A program made the translations under genes and the position numbers. A stretch of 64,000 nt of DNA from Doryteuthis pealeii (Eukaryota > Mollusca > Cephalopoda > Myopsida > Loliginidae). The stretch spans positions 99,295,491-99,359,490 of the forward strand of contig CM042138.1 in NCBI GenBank assembly GCA_023376005.1, written 5' to 3'. The notes under the pieces are model-generated. The model saw only the letters and a list, made by a program, of their open reading frames with translations. It had not been told where the DNA came from and did not search any database. Numbering within the stretch: position 1 is the stretch's first letter; each line of letters starts with the position of its first letter. This document shows, in pieces, positions 1 to 11,289 of the stretch.

Positions 1-1090
1 GTGTGTACTGCATTGGATATTAATTTTGTTTAAGGATGGTTTGTATTGTTTTATGTATAGAGCTTCTAGTATTTGGAGTTTTTGTTTATTTTTTTCTTTG
101 TACAGAATGTGTGTATTTTCAGTTAGAATATTTCGGTAATTAGAGTGGGGGCATGAATGTAATTTTAGGTTTTGTGAAATGGAGCTATTATCTGTTAAAT
201 GGAGGGTTAGACGATGTGACAATGTGGTTGAGGTAAATCCAATGTATCTATTTTCATTTTCTGGGAGACTGCAATCTCCTAGGTAACATTTAAATCTGTA
301 TACTACATTGGTCTCATTAAGCCGACTTGTCTGGGGAGAGAAATTGTTGCGAACGACGAGGTTAGTTGTTTTAAATTTTGTATAATAAATAATAAATTTT
401 ACCTTATTATCAGGCGTGGTTGCAGTAACATTATTCTGAATTATTCTTTTTAGTGCTATTTCATCAAGTTTGTAATTCCTGTGCATCTGGTTGCGATAGT
501 AAATGTTATTTGAAGAAGTATTTGCTGTAGTATGTTTTTCTTTGTGGCTAGCGTCTATTTTTTTGATGATCTGTTTGATTTGTTCGATGACGTGATTAGG
601 AAATCCTTTATTAACTAGCGTCTGTTTGATGTTTTTGAGTTCGGAGTAGAATATCGGCTTTGAGGAAGAAATGAGTTTTGCGCGATATATTAGGTTTTTT
701 TATTATAGCTTTTTTGTACCTTTCTGGGTACTCACTATTAAAATTTAAAGTAGTTGAGTTAACAGTTACGGGTTTTTTATATGGATATGTTGTAAAAGTG
801 TTATTGTTAGTGTCAATCAATACATCAAGGAATGGGAGTTGATTTTTATTGTTTAGTTCATATGTGAAATTGAGGACAGTTTTTTTGGAATGCTTGTTGG
901 AGTTCAATTAGTTCATTTGTGTTGTTGACAAGGATAAGAATATCATCAACATAGCGAACATAGATAGAGGGCTTTTTTTATAATATTAGATATTTTATTT
1001 TCAAGGTGGGCCATATAGAAATTACTAAAAGTCGGACCCAAAACAGAACCCATTGAGATACCATCTTGTTGTACATATAAATTACCGAGA
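1..1090 (-). pseudogene. Penelope-like element polyprotein remnant: reverse transcriptase + GIY-YIG endonuclease
   Basis: Read on the minus strand from about 1090 down to 1. The first recognisable part is a reverse transcriptase block with SMGSVLGPTFSNF (about 1055-1020), then the catalytic YVDD (about 945), then a QLPFLDVLI segment (about 830) typical of Penelope-type RTs. After a linker comes a GIY-YIG-type endonuclease signature: VYRFKC, a second Cys, YIGFTSTTLSHR, and a terminal E..YIKQYKPSLN (about 290-10). RT followed by a C-terminal GIY-YIG domain is the hallmark of endonuclease-bearing Penelope-like elements. At least three frameshifts are visible, at A-runs near 970 and 880 and near 620, so the gene is dead. 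The N-terminal part of the RT is absent because the sequence switches at about 1091 into an inverted copy of the element's own 3' end. The longest uninterrupted frame is 611-907. The left end lies outside the window. Confidence 0.85.
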
Positions 1091-1091
1091 T

Positions 1092-1404
1092 GGTCATAAA
1101 ACAATACAAACCATCCTTAAACAAAATTAATTTCCAATGCAGTACACACATTTTAAAATGCCTATAACACCTTTCTCATCAATTCTTCTCCTTCCAGCCT
1201 GCACATAATATAATTTAAAAAAAAAAAACTGGAACACATCACCCCAGATGATGGCACTTCGAAGTGCCGAAAGTACTCGGGACCTGAACTTTGGACTTAT
1301 CCACGAATTCCACCCAAATATTAAAAAGTTGGCCAGAAAACTTGAAAAGATCAAAAATAAAATTGTTAAACAGGAGATGTGTCTTTTGTTTAATTCTACA
1401 TTAA
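1092..1404 (+). mobile_element. Inverted copy of the Penelope-like element 3' end (coding tail plus UTR)
   Basis: Bases 1092-1150 are the reverse complement, with one or two changes, of bases 1-57, the end of the GIY-YIG frame. This is therefore a second partial copy in the opposite orientation that continues into 3' untranslated sequence. Penelope-like elements are known for partial inverted terminal copies. The block ends at a (TA)n tract. Confidence 0.75.
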
Positions 1405-1583
1405 TATATATATATATATATATATATTATATAATGTAGAATTAAACAAAAGACACATCTGTTTAACAATTTTATTTTTGATCTTTTTGAGTTTTCTGGC
1501 CAACTTTTTTAATATTTGGGTGGAATTTGTGGATAAGTCCAAAGTTCAGGTCCCGAGTACTTTCGGCACTTTGAAGTGCCATC
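1250..1583. repeat. Large palindrome in PLE 3' UTR sequence, centred on (TA)n
   Basis: The left arm 1250-1404 and right arm 1432-1583 are near-identical inverted copies separated by a TA run. Each arm contains a short hairpin (GGCACTTC/GAAGTGCC in the left copy) followed by GAAAG, in a layout resembling a hammerhead ribozyme core. The left copy has CAGATGA where CTGANGA would be expected, so activity is doubtful. Confidence 0.7.
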
Positions 1584-1664
1584 TCCTCGATGGAGAACTC
1601 AGTGTCAGATGGCAGAGAGCACTGTCATCCAAAGACACTTGGATAACAAAAAAATTATATATAT

Positions 1665-1852
1665 TTAGTCGGTAGAGCAACCGCCTAGGAATCATAATGT
1701 TCCTGGTTCAATACTGGCCCTCACCAACTCAGTGTATGAGTAACACAGAGATTTGTGTGGTAAAGTGAGGAGCTGATGATAGGTGTGACGCTCCACCTCA
1801 GACACTTAAATAATCTCCTTGGTCTAGCACTAGTGAAAAGGGGATTGACAAA
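1665..1852 (+). repeat. tRNA-derived SINE, family A
   Basis: The tRNA-like head has a degenerate box A (TAGTCGGTAGAGCA) and a box B-like GGTTCAATACTGG. It is followed by the family A body (AACTCAGTGTATGAGTA..., GTAAAGTGAGGAGCTGATG, GGTCTAGCACTAGTGAAAAG). Other family A copies in this window share the same order. This is a SINE, not a tRNA gene. Confidence 0.8.
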
Positions 1853-2085
1853 AATAAATGAAAGATTATGACTTTTACAACTGATATCAGAATGATTTTC
1901 GCTGGAATTATTACAAATTTTCAAAACCTTTAGGCAATGAATTAAAATACATGAGAGAGGCTAGCAGATTTTTAAATCTTTTGAAGGCAACAAAAACAGC
2001 TTTTCAACAGTACCACTTCTGCTAGCCTAGTTATTGAAAATGTTGATCTTGTATGAAATGCAGAACAAACTTCATCACAACAGTG

Positions 2086-2113
2086 AGGGAGAGAGAGAGA
2101 GAGAGAGAGAGAT
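2086..2113. repeat. (GA)n microsatellite
   Basis: An uninterrupted GA run of about 26 bases. Confidence 0.9.
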
Positions 2114-2529
2114 TAATGCCAGCCTCAATATTGGTTATTACAATAAACAATTTGGAATGGTGCCAAAAAGACACTGCAGAAGAAATTCTCCTTGAAAATT
2201 CTGCCAATTTTTTTTACAAGAAAAATAAATAAATAAATAAAAACGACAACCAAAGAAAGAACATTGTTGTGATTATCAAAAGGTTAGTTCTTGAAGTTAA
2301 TTGGCATCATCAACTAGCAGAAAATCTTCCCTACAACTATTTTCTTTTAGTAAAAAAAATTATCAGTTTAATACTAATAAAATAATTTTAATGATTCAAT
2401 CTATAAAATTTAATGGAAAAAAAAAAATTAACTAGCAGTTGTATGGGTAACATCAGACAGATATTGTTATATTTAAATATCAATTACTTTGATGCTGTAG
2501 AGAAAAGTTTCTCAAAGTGGTCCATATAG

Positions 2530-3010
2530 TCCCCTGGTGAGTTTTGTTTGGTTTGTTTTATGGCATATCAACCTCATTGGGTCATTTAATGCCGGCAGAG
2601 TTTTGAAATAAATTCATTCATAATGGATATTCAATCTTTTTTTATAAACAGATTTTTCTATTTAACCTATAGATGGGACCCTAACAGGTACTACCACTTC
2701 GAGTCAGAGTGGACCAGGGAACAATGGTGATGATAAAGGGGTGTTCCACATTCCCCAGACCTCCAAAACTGCAACCTCACCATCAGATAAAGTTTAACGT
2801 CATTTCCAGGACACAAAGACCCTCAGCCACCACCTTCTAGCACCCATATGATAAAAAGGGTTGGGAGTTGCCATAAAGGCAATAGGGTTGGGACAATCAT
2901 ATAGATGCTAGGGCTTGACATGGCCAGCCAATTGATCGGAGGGGGTCTCTCCCCTGGTGAGGATGAATGCATTTACCAACCCCTCTACAGGAACAAGGTC
3001 AATTTTTAAG
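2530..3010 (+). repeat. Interspersed repeat, family C
   Basis: The copy begins with the module GGCATATCAACC...TCATTTAATGCC. It then has AGATGGGACCCTAACAGGTA, the ACTCCGAGT-type segment, TGATAAAAAGGGTTGGG, and CTAGGGCTTGACATGGCC, ending soon after GATCGGAGGGGG. Many copies occur in the window, none with a significant ORF. The family is long for a SINE (about 540 bp in full copies). No poly(A) tail or terminal inverted repeat was seen. Confidence 0.7.
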
Positions 3011-3089
3011 TGGAATTAACAGTTTTGAATTTAGAGTAAAATTTTGGCAGGGGGAATAAGGGGGGGGATTTACGAGTTTGCATTTTTTT

Positions 3090-3640
3090 AATTGGATTTT
3101 ACAGCATATTAACCCTTAGATTATTTTATGCCAAAGAAATTTTGTTTTATTCATTCTTGTTGGATTGTTTAAATTTTTAAATTCTTTTTTTTATCAATTT
3201 AACCCTTAGATGGGACCCTAACAGGTACTACCAGTCTGAGTTAGACAGTCAAATGAAGGGGTACTCCACACTCCCCAGAGCTCCAGAATTGGAACTTCAC
3301 CATTATATCCAGTTCAATGTCATACCCAGGACTCAAAGAGCTTCAGCTACCACCTTATAGCACATGATAAAAAGGGTTGGGGTTTGTCATAAGAGCAGTC
3401 ATGTTGGAACAATTATATAGGTGCTATGTCTTGACATGACCAGTCAATTGATTAGAAGGGCCTCTCTGACAGCCTATCTGGCCCAAGTAAATGCCAAAGT
3501 AGAGTGTTGCATGTCATGGACTGCTTATCCACAAGGATTCTGTCAACAGGTGGCCCCATTGGGGGGGGGGTCTTGGTGTACGGAACAATTGTCACAACAT
3601 CTGACCATTAAAGTATCCATTAAAGTAGAAAACTTGTTTG
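3090..3640 (+). repeat. Interspersed repeat, family C (near full length)
   Basis: Contains the module (CAGCATATTAACCC...TTATTTTATGCC), the GGGACCCTAACAGGTACTACC segment, the TGACATGACCAGTCAATTGAT segment and the 3' portion AACAGGTGGCCCCATTGGGG. The 76-codon frame inside it is chance and shows no protein family. Confidence 0.7.
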
Positions 3641-3689
3641 TAATACCTTAAAAGATGAATAATCAGTGATCTATAGTCGACTATAGTAG

Positions 3690-3917
3690 AGGTGCCATGT
3701 GTAATGGTTATAGTCATAGGAAATGGTCACAGCGATAAGAGTTCAAATCCTGGAAAAGGCTGGTTGAAGTTCACAACCATAGTGCTAATATCCTTGGGAA
3801 AGTATGAATCCAACTATTCTCCTCCAGCTATGGGTAAATAGTAAGGCAAACTGTCTCTAACCTGGTACAGTAACTGTATAGGAGAAAGGAAACAATGAAT
3901 TTGAACCTGTTAAACTT
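3690..3917 (+). repeat. tRNA-derived SINE, family B
   Basis: The box A-like TGTAATGGTTA and box B-like GAGTTCAAATCCTG form the head. The body has TGCTAATATCCTTGGGAAAG, CTATGGGTAAATAGT and AATTTGAACCTGTTAAACT. Truncated before the usual GACCTTGTGTCACATCCTGC tail. Confidence 0.8.
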
Positions 3918-4130
3918 CAGTTTGGTTTCTTTGCTTAATGGCATATCAACATTTGTGGATTATATAATGCCAAAGTCATTCTTATGGAAGAACTATAGTC
4001 GTTCTGTTCAACCCATAGCTGGGGGGATAATGGGATTTATACATTTCCCAAGAGTATTAGTACAAAAGTGAATGTAATAGCACAACTGGAGTTTGTTTGG
4101 TTTAGTTATTTAATGTTGAAAAATTTTGTT
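3918..4130 (+). repeat. Fragment related to the repeat at 50811-51009
   Basis: GTTTGGTTTCTTTG.TTAATG.CATATCAAC, then CCCATAGCTGGGG.GATAATGGGA and CAAAAGTGAA..TAATAG, all match the sequence that surrounds the LINE insertion at 51010. It contains the ~45-bp module. Its class is unknown. Confidence 0.5.
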
Positions 4131-4149
4131 TTGAAAAATTCATTCTTAA

Positions 4150-4400
4150 TGGATACTAGGGCTTGACATGACATGACCAGCCAATTGATCAGAGGCAGCC
4201 TCTCCAGCCACCATCTAGCCTAAGTAAGGGCCTAAGTGGAGTGTTGCATGTCATGGACTGCTCATCCACCAGGTTCCATCCTTAAGCCACCCACGGCCAA
4301 CAGGGGTGTGGTCTTACCACTCTGCAGAGGTGCAATTGGTGTATTCTAAAGCCCCCAGTCAACAAGGTTACTGGAGTTTGAATTTGCAATCCAGCTCATT
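4150..4400 (+). repeat. Family C 3' fragment
   Basis: Starts at AGGGCTTGACATGACATGACC, with a small ACATG duplication. It carries the GCCTCTCC, GTTGCATGTCATGGACTGCT and ACCACTCTGCAGAGGTGCA segments of family C. Confidence 0.65.
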
Positions 4401-4744
4401 AGCAACTACACAAAAGGTTCTTCCTTTTTATTGCTTGAAAAGGGGGAAAAAAATAAGAAATTCTCATGCAAATCCATTAAAACTTAATTTGTAAAATTTT
4501 GTTGATTTTTTTAAAAATCATTAAACAGAATCTTTTGTTTGAAAATATTTACTTTATTCATGTAGACACACTGACAACAGATTTTTCACTTTATTGAAAA
4601 AAAATCTTAATTGAATTTATTTCATGGAACATATGTAAATTTTTATTTCATTTGGCATTGACCATAAAAACTGTCCAAAATTCATACTTGGTAGTCAAGT
4701 GCTTTTCTGTTGGCTCCTTGCCATCATCAGGGCACATCACTGTA

Positions 4745-5037
4745 TGTATTTAACAATCCCTCCACACAAACAGGATGTGAGACAAGGTCAATTTTTAAAA
4801 CAGAGTTTAACAGGTTTGAATTCAGAGTTTTTATTCTCCTAGATTGGTTACCTAGACAAGGTTAAAGAGCCCAGTCTGCCCTACTATTTACCCATAGCTA
4901 GAGGGAGAGTAGTTGGATGCATACCTTTCCTAAGGTATGCATCCAACTATGTGAAATGCAAACAGTCTCATCCAGGATTTGAATTCATTTCGTCATGCCC
5001 ATTTCCTACGACGGTATCCATTACACCACTGTTAAGG
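4745..5037 (-). repeat. tRNA-derived SINE, family B
   Basis: Reverse orientation: the tail (ACAGGATGTGAGACAAGGTCAA) is on the left, and box B and box A are near 4980 and 5030. A local inverted duplication of CATACCTTTCCTAAGGTATG sits at about 4920. Confidence 0.8.
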
Positions 5038-5230
5038 CAATGGTTAACAATCTAGTCTAGCAGGCCATTACCATTGTTGAGGGATTTTAAATCCTTGCTG
5101 AATGCTCCATATTTGTATCGATGTGCCAGACAAGGTTAAGCTAACTGATTGATTGATTTTAATTGCATATTAATCTGTCTCTTTGTGTAATGTTTTCTTT
5201 TTTAAGAAATTTTTTGCACATGCCTATACA

Positions 5231-5635
5231 ATATCAAGTATTCCTATCTAATATCAATGATTTTCACATATTTCTATATCAAGTATTCCTATTTAATATC
5301 AATAATTTCCACATAGAACTATGATATCAAGTATTCCCAATACAAATAATTTCCACACAGTTATAGGATATCAAGTATTCCTTTTTAATACAAATAATTT
5401 CCACAGATGTGATATCAAGTATTCCTATCTAATACAAATAATTCCACACATGTGATATCAAGTATTCTATCTAATACAATAATTTCACAATATGATCACA
5501 CATGTGATATCAAGTTTCCTATCTAATAATTTTCACACATGTGATATCAAGTATTCCTATCTAATACAAATAATTTTCCACACATGTGATATCAAGTATT
5601 CCTATCTAATACAAATAATTCTACATAGCTTCTAT
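5231..5635 (+). repeat. Minisatellite, nine units of about 45 bp
   Basis: Units begin GATATCAAGTATTCCTATCT and continue AATACAAATAATTTCCACACATG. Unit starts are near 5231, 5276, 5324, 5368, 5411, 5454, 5507, 5543 and 5588, with some small deletions. Single related units also occur near 22560-22760, 16965 and 35200. Confidence 0.85.
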
Positions 5636-6289
5636 GATATTAAATCCTTTTCTAAGAATGAATTTGAGGTAAGTAAATAATCAACCATTTCTAAACATTG
5701 CATTTTTTAAAACAATATTTCAGTTTTGTTGATTACATTTAAAGGAGGCTGACCCTCAGTCTCTTGTAAAAACCATGAATTTCTATTCAACAAATGGATA
5801 TTCTTAAATGACTCATAATTAAGTGTATAAAATGTTTCTTTTTTCAATCAAACAAGAATTTGGGAGAACTTCAAGATCTCCTGCATAATTTTAAGCCGAC
5901 ATAATGTTCTACATATGGTGTCTATTCAATCATTCTTCCAATTCATTTAACACATCTCATCGCCATATCCTTGTAACCTTTGGCTGAATTCTGGCCAATT
6001 TGGTTTTTCTCACAGTGAATCTTACTACACACACACGCACAGATATATCTACATTATGGAGAAAGAAAAAGAAAAAATAGTGAGTTACAATATTGACTCA
6101 AATGTCAGGAAAAAAAAAAAAAACCAAACAGGTTGCAAGAAGAAAAATTATTGAAAAGTGCTCAATATGCATGTAGAGCTGGTTTAGAGAACTGAATCAG
6201 TAACATATATTTATCTCAGCTAACAAAGCATGAGTAGAATTGCAATATATATATATAAGAAATAACAAAAGACTTAGAGATTAGCATTA

Positions 6290-6440
6290 TAGTCTATTTC
6301 AGGGAGCTTAGACAAATTGTCTAACTCTCCCGATCTAACATTAAGAGCACACATTGAGCTCTCAAACTGCGACAGGTTTTTTTAAATAAAACTCCTGTGT
6401 TGTAAGGAAGATTTCTTCTCTGGACAATTGGATTATATAT
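6290..6440 (-). repeat. Dispersed repeat, family H
   Basis: The minus strand here (AATCTTCCTTACAACACAGG..., GAGAGCTCAATGTGTGCTC) matches the plus strand at 25955-26150. A weaker relative lies at 49985-50160. No ORF; class not recognised. Confidence 0.5.
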
Positions 6441-6557
6441 ATATATATATATAAAAACACAAATAAAATGTCTTCTTGATAGCATGCACAATGTGGGAGG
6501 AAACAAGTCACTCACTGCTAACCCTCATTTATCATTTATGATAAGAGTCCCCCATGT

Positions 6558-6558
6558 C

Positions 6559-6595
<37 letters not shown>
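6558..6595. repeat. (TG)n(TA)n microsatellite
   Basis: A TG run followed directly by a TA run. Confidence 0.9.
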
Positions 6596-6872
6596 GTGTG
6601 TTGCCTACACAAAAAGTTCAGAAAAATCAAGTCTAGAGAGAGATAATAAATTTGATGAAGAAACTGTCTTAAAAAATGTTTTTTTCTTAAACCATTTCAC
6701 TGCCCTATTTCAAGCTTAAAAAATAGAAAAATGATTGTTTTTTTTTGTTTTTTAAATTGTTACTTTAAAACCTTTAATCCCCATAAAAAATATTTCATAA
6801 CAATCAATGTGAATGTTATGAACGTTAGAACAATAAAAAAACTTAATAAAATCAATAATTTTGCTCTATTTT

Positions 6873-6908
6873 TGTGGATGCTCTACCGACTGAGCTAAAC
6901 CAGGCTTT
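6873..6908 (-). repeat. SINE family A head fragment
   Basis: On the minus strand GGTTTAGCTCAGTCGGTAGA, an intact box A region, with the rest of the element missing. Confidence 0.55.
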
Positions 6909-7283
6909 AGGAATTCAGCTAGAGTTGTAGACAGTAATAAAAGGGTTAACGTAATGGTGGACATGATTCAGTTTTCAAATGACTGTTTTGGGAATTGAAT
7001 GAGAGTGGCAAGCAGTTTCCCTGCGCAATAGATTCATTACACAACGGTGCAGGAAAAAGTTGAGAAAAACAAATTTTTAATTCAAAATGAGAAAATGATT
7101 TTTTATTGTTGTGGAGCCAACAAAATCGGTCAGTACTGCAAAGATTTGGCCCGAGTCATTATATACTGATTTTGTGCAGCTATACAATTGCCAACTTGAC
7201 TGCACTGAACTTTTCGTGTTCTTATGACGTCTTAATGTGTTTGACATCAGCCAGCCAATATTTTTAATATTTCACAATGATTG

Positions 7284-7321
<38 letters not shown>

Positions 7322-7400
7322 GGTGTTGAGTAAATATAGTTCTAAGTGACAATTATCTCTAGGCTGCAAGTTCAATCCTGGTCAAGGGTGAAAAGGATGA
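7284..7400 (+). repeat. Poly(A) tract followed by tRNA-like fragment, family G
   Basis: Thirty-four As at 7284-7317 precede GGTGTTGAGTAAATA.AGTT..AAGTG..AATTATCT and a box B-like AGTTCAATCCTG. The same segment occurs at 60230-60300. Probably a SINE head fragment; only two copies are seen. Confidence 0.45.
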
Positions 7401-9160
7401 ATTTTAGAGCAAGCGGTTAAACGGGGGAAACGGTGACTTCAGGGTTTTCGTCCTGTCAGAGAAATCAGACCACTAAGGGAGGTAACTCTAAGATTAGATG
7501 CTAAGAGAGGCAACTTTTAAGGGGTAAGTTTTATCTAAAGTGTACCATGACAGTCTGCATAAAAACATTTTTTTCTTTCTAAATTCCAATCCATTTTCAT
7601 CTGTTGCATTTATTTATCTATTTTATTCATGTTGGGCATATTTTCATCAGAATCCATTTTTGTAACCTTACTTTATTTTTATAAAAGGTTCCTGACAGCC
7701 ACCTCCAGTGATTTTACACCTATTTCCATCCACAAACACATTCAGCGGTTATTAATTCAGAATTTCCCCCCCCCCAACACACTCTTCTAATTTTACATTT
7801 AATTCTCCCTGGGGGTGGGCTTAACTACTTCACACCAGACCAGAAAACTGCAGGTGGTAACAAACATGCAAAACATTCTACATTAAATTCAGCTAAACAA
7901 GAAAAGAAAAGAAAAAAAGAAAGAAAAAAAGAGCTACAAAAATACATTTATTAAAAAATTTCCAAAACCCTTGATTTTATTTTTATTCACCAAAATAGAA
8001 GGAAGGTTATCATTTAATATAATTGGTCAGCATCTATCAATACTGTCAAAGAATATAGCAGCCAATTTTCTGAAATATCTAGATAGCTTAAATAAGGATA
8101 TGAATTGGTTGGCTGGTTGATTTTACATGTCAACGTTTACTGGGTTATTCTATGCCAAAGTCAGTTTGAGTGGTCCTCAATTACAAAAAAATTATCTCCT
8201 CAAAACTATTATATATATATATATATAGGGATGTTCAAAAAGGGACATAACTCCTATTTTTTTTTAGACCTGGTTACATCCCTTAGACCATTTTCATAAT
8301 AATAATAATGTTTCTCCAAGCCATTTTTTTTACTATCACGTATGTTTTCACATCCGGGTATTTCGAAGTAAAAGATAAAACATTGGAATTTCTATCCAAT
8401 ATCTTTAAAAATATTTTTCTTGGAAGTGTAGCCAAAAAGACTTTTCTCTGTTGCAATTGACATATTTAATAAGACTGGGAGACATTTCGGTACGTTTTGT
8501 CATCCATAGTTAAAAATTGACAATTTAAAAAAATCTTTAAAATTCTTGAAAATATGCAGCACCTCATAGGAAATTTTTAACTTAAATTTTTTCAAAGATA
8601 AAATACAGGGCTATCTTATGTTAAATTTTCAAGTTAGTCCCGGATGCTTCCAGACATGTAAAATTGACCTTAAAATTTTTAAGGTAGTAAAAAACTCAGT
8701 TTAACTTCGATAAAATAATTTTTTTGGCATCAATTTAAAGAAAAATATTTTTTTAATATTATGAAAAAAAAAACATGCTACATTATTTATTTTTTGAGTT
8801 TTAAAAATAACTTTTAAATTTTAAAATCACTTTTTTAGGGTATTGAATTTATATTTTTTTTTATTTTTCATTTTTCTATATATTCTTCAGGATATGATCT
8901 TTCAAGAGATGTAAAAAATTAGGGACCAGGAATTTTTCTTCTTCAAATTGTCAAAGGTCACCCCTCCCCCTCAGATTCTGAATTGATGAAAAAATATTTT
9001 TTGAAGTTCCTTAATAAAATAAGCTAATCGTTATAAAATTAAGTCGTTGGAAAATAATTTGGTGAAAATTATTTTAATATTGGACAATTCCCTGATTTTT
9101 GGTAATTGTTTTAAAATTAAGAAATTTGAAAAAAATTATCTCCCATGGCAATCCTTGAAC
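7400..9160. other. AT-rich sequence without recognised genes
   Basis: Holds a module fragment at 8105-8160 (ATGTCAACGTTTACTGGGTTA), a (TA)n at 8209-8226, and a long T/A-rich stretch at 8230-9060 with no coding signal. No element family was identified for 8230-9060. Confidence 0.4.
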
Positions 9161-9164
9161 ACAG

Positions 9165-9165
<1 letters not shown>

Positions 9166-9204
<39 letters not shown>
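9166..9204. repeat. (TA)n microsatellite
   Basis: About 39 bases of alternating A/T directly at the left edge of the Helitron-like copy. Confidence 0.9.
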
Positions 9205-9210
<6 letters not shown>

Positions 9211-9779
9211 GCAGATTGTGAGTTTTTCTGTCTATAACCGAAGCTATATTACTACTCACAAGTCATAATTCTTTTAATTATTTACACCACATTCTCCATG
9301 ATTTTATTTTATTTAAACCACAATTATTAATAAAATTGTTTAACATTATTAATACTGTTAAAATTGTATTTATATATACAACAAAATAGCAGTTTACAAT
9401 GTGAATGGGAAGGCTAATTTGGATATTGATATTAAACATTTGATTTTAATAAATATGTGCTTAGTATTATTGATTTCTAATTGTTTGGTTTTATTTTAAT
9501 GAATATGAGCAAATATCTTAGAGATAAATCATAAAAGAAATCCATTAACAAGAAGAAATAAGTGTAATTTTATTCTTTACTTTCTATTTTAACTAAATAG
9601 ATTAGGAAAATTTAACAAGACGAGTGATGGAAGAGTAAATTTCAGTTGTTCTATTTTTCGATTATATTCCCCTCTGTTTCAAATCTTTTTTATCTGCATT
9701 CTTATTTAGTTTCATTAGCCTTTCTAATTTAATATATTTTATTACATTACTTCCACCGGAGGGTGCGTATATTTGCTAG
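9205..9779 (+). mobile_element. Non-autonomous Helitron-like element, family E
   Basis: Homologous along its length to 36283-36760. The right end reads GCTAG followed by T, matching the CTRR|T rule of Helitron 3' ends. A small CACC...GGTG stem sits about 12 bases upstream. The left end is blurred by the adjoining TA repeat. No Rep/helicase coding sequence. Confidence 0.55.
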
Positions 9780-10199
9780 TATATGTAATACTTTTAAGAA
9801 GATATAATTATTATATGATTATATTACATCTAAATAAATATCAAAAAGTTAATAATTTTTCTGTATATAGTGTATTTAATTTTTATTGTTATTGATTTCT
9901 AAGAAACTTTTAGAAATGTTATAAAAGGGTTTGTTTTAAGTGCATCATAAATCTTCACTTGGCCATTTTTTAGCAGATTCTAACTGTTCAAAATGTATTA
10001 AATGAATTACATATGAAATATTATTTTGCGTTTTTGGGGTTTTTTTTTTTACTGATTTTAATTATGTTTCTACTTTTCGACTAAAACAAAAATTTGACTT
10101 TAAATAATCGATTTAATTCATTTTTAAAATGAAAATAAGGGAACAAATTGGTAGTACCTAGTTTATTGAGATCACTTTCTGTAGATAAGATATTGCTAC

Positions 10200-10478
10200 C
10201 TAGGTATGGGTGAATATCTATTTTACTTAACTCCTCTGCCATGGGCAAGATGGGACACCAGGTTGATTTTTGAGCATAAAGCTAGTCTGAATTCAGAGTT
10301 TCCCTCCTCCTAGACTGTTTAACTCAGTCTTCCCTACTATTTACACATAACTGAGAGGGGAGAACAGACGGATTCATACCTTTTCCAAGTGAAACTCAAG
10401 CAAACTCGTTCAGGATTTGAATTTGTGTTGCTGATTCCATTTCCTGGGGTGCTAACTGTTTAGGCTAACACGGATGTG
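10200..10478 (-). repeat. tRNA-derived SINE, family B
   Basis: Minus-strand copy with tail (CAAGATGGGACACCAGGTTGA) at left and degenerate boxes near 10430-10475. It abuts the D-family MITE. Confidence 0.7.
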
Positions 10479-10816
10479 CAGTGATACTGATAGCTTTTTG
10501 ATTTAATGCATCCTGGGACGCACATATTTGCTTTGAATGGGTCCCCAGGAAATTCGATGAGTCCCAACTGAAGTTTCTTGATAAATTGAAGGATTTCATT
10601 TATGATCTGGGGAAACAACTAAGGCCGGCTAACTTTTACCTAGTAACCTATTTTGGGTAATTCATTTCTAAGAAACTATTCAAACGTATTTACAGTTAGC
10701 TTGAAATGGTGAGGTAAGAAAAAAAAGAAAAACACTGGGACACATGGATATAATTTTACTGCATTCTTTTAGATTTTTATGTGTCAGAGACGCAGGACGC
10801 GTACTTAATATCTCTG
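10479..10816 (+). mobile_element. MITE family D, full length 338 bp
   Basis: Ends are CAGTGATACTGATAG and, at the other end, TTAATATCTCTG, forming an imperfect inverted repeat that is clearer in the other copies. Subterminal GCATCCTGGGACGCAC and CAGGACGCG extend the inverted symmetry. No ORF. Exactly the same length as the copies at 17710 and 47850. CAG...CTG termini recall hAT elements, but no target duplication could be fixed. Confidence 0.7.
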
Positions 10817-10821
10817 GGTGT

Positions 10822-10990
10822 GTATTTACCCAACTCCTAGCTGGTTTGAATTCTGAAAAGTTTTCCTCCTCTTAGACTGATTGCCTTTCTAATAGTAGGC
10901 TAAAGAGCTAAGCCTGATCTACTATTAACCCATAGCTGGGAGAAGAGATGAGTTCATACCTTTCCCAAGGGTATTAGTGCAAAATGGATG
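10822..10990 (-). repeat. SINE family B, partial
   Basis: Tail-proximal and body portions only (TTTGAATTCTGAAAAGTTTTC, CTATTAACCCATAGCTGGGA, CCCAAGGGTATTAGTGCAAA), minus orientation. Confidence 0.7.
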
Positions 10991-11289
10991 AGGTAGGAAA
11001 ACATGAACTTGTTTTGTTTTTATTAGAAAAAAAAAAAACAGGCAAGACAATTTTTTTTTTTGTAAAATAAGAAAAAGGCATTTTCTCAGTTACGCATAGA
11101 TTAACAAATGCAAGGATAAATTTATCAGGGTGAAGTGATAGGGGCGGGGACACTAGTCCATTCCCCCAGCACAAAGAAAAGCAAGAATCAAATCTTTTCT
11201 TTTTTTCCCTCACACTTTGATCTCCCAAGCAACACTAGCCGGGCACTCAGAAGGGAAGAAAAACATTTTTTTTTTTTAGACAATCCATT

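Noticed and set aside
5231..5635. CRISPR-like array because of regularly spaced repeats
   Set aside because: Units are contiguous variants with no unique spacers, and the genome is eukaryotic; it is a minisatellite.
5660..5680. Splice donor GAG|GTAAGTA after the minisatellite
   Set aside because: Good match to consensus but no plausible exon upstream, only tandem repeat.
10479..10990. SINE B copies on both sides of the MITE as one element split by the insertion
   Set aside because: The left copy already has its head end at the MITE boundary and the right copy starts at its own tail, so they are two separate elements.
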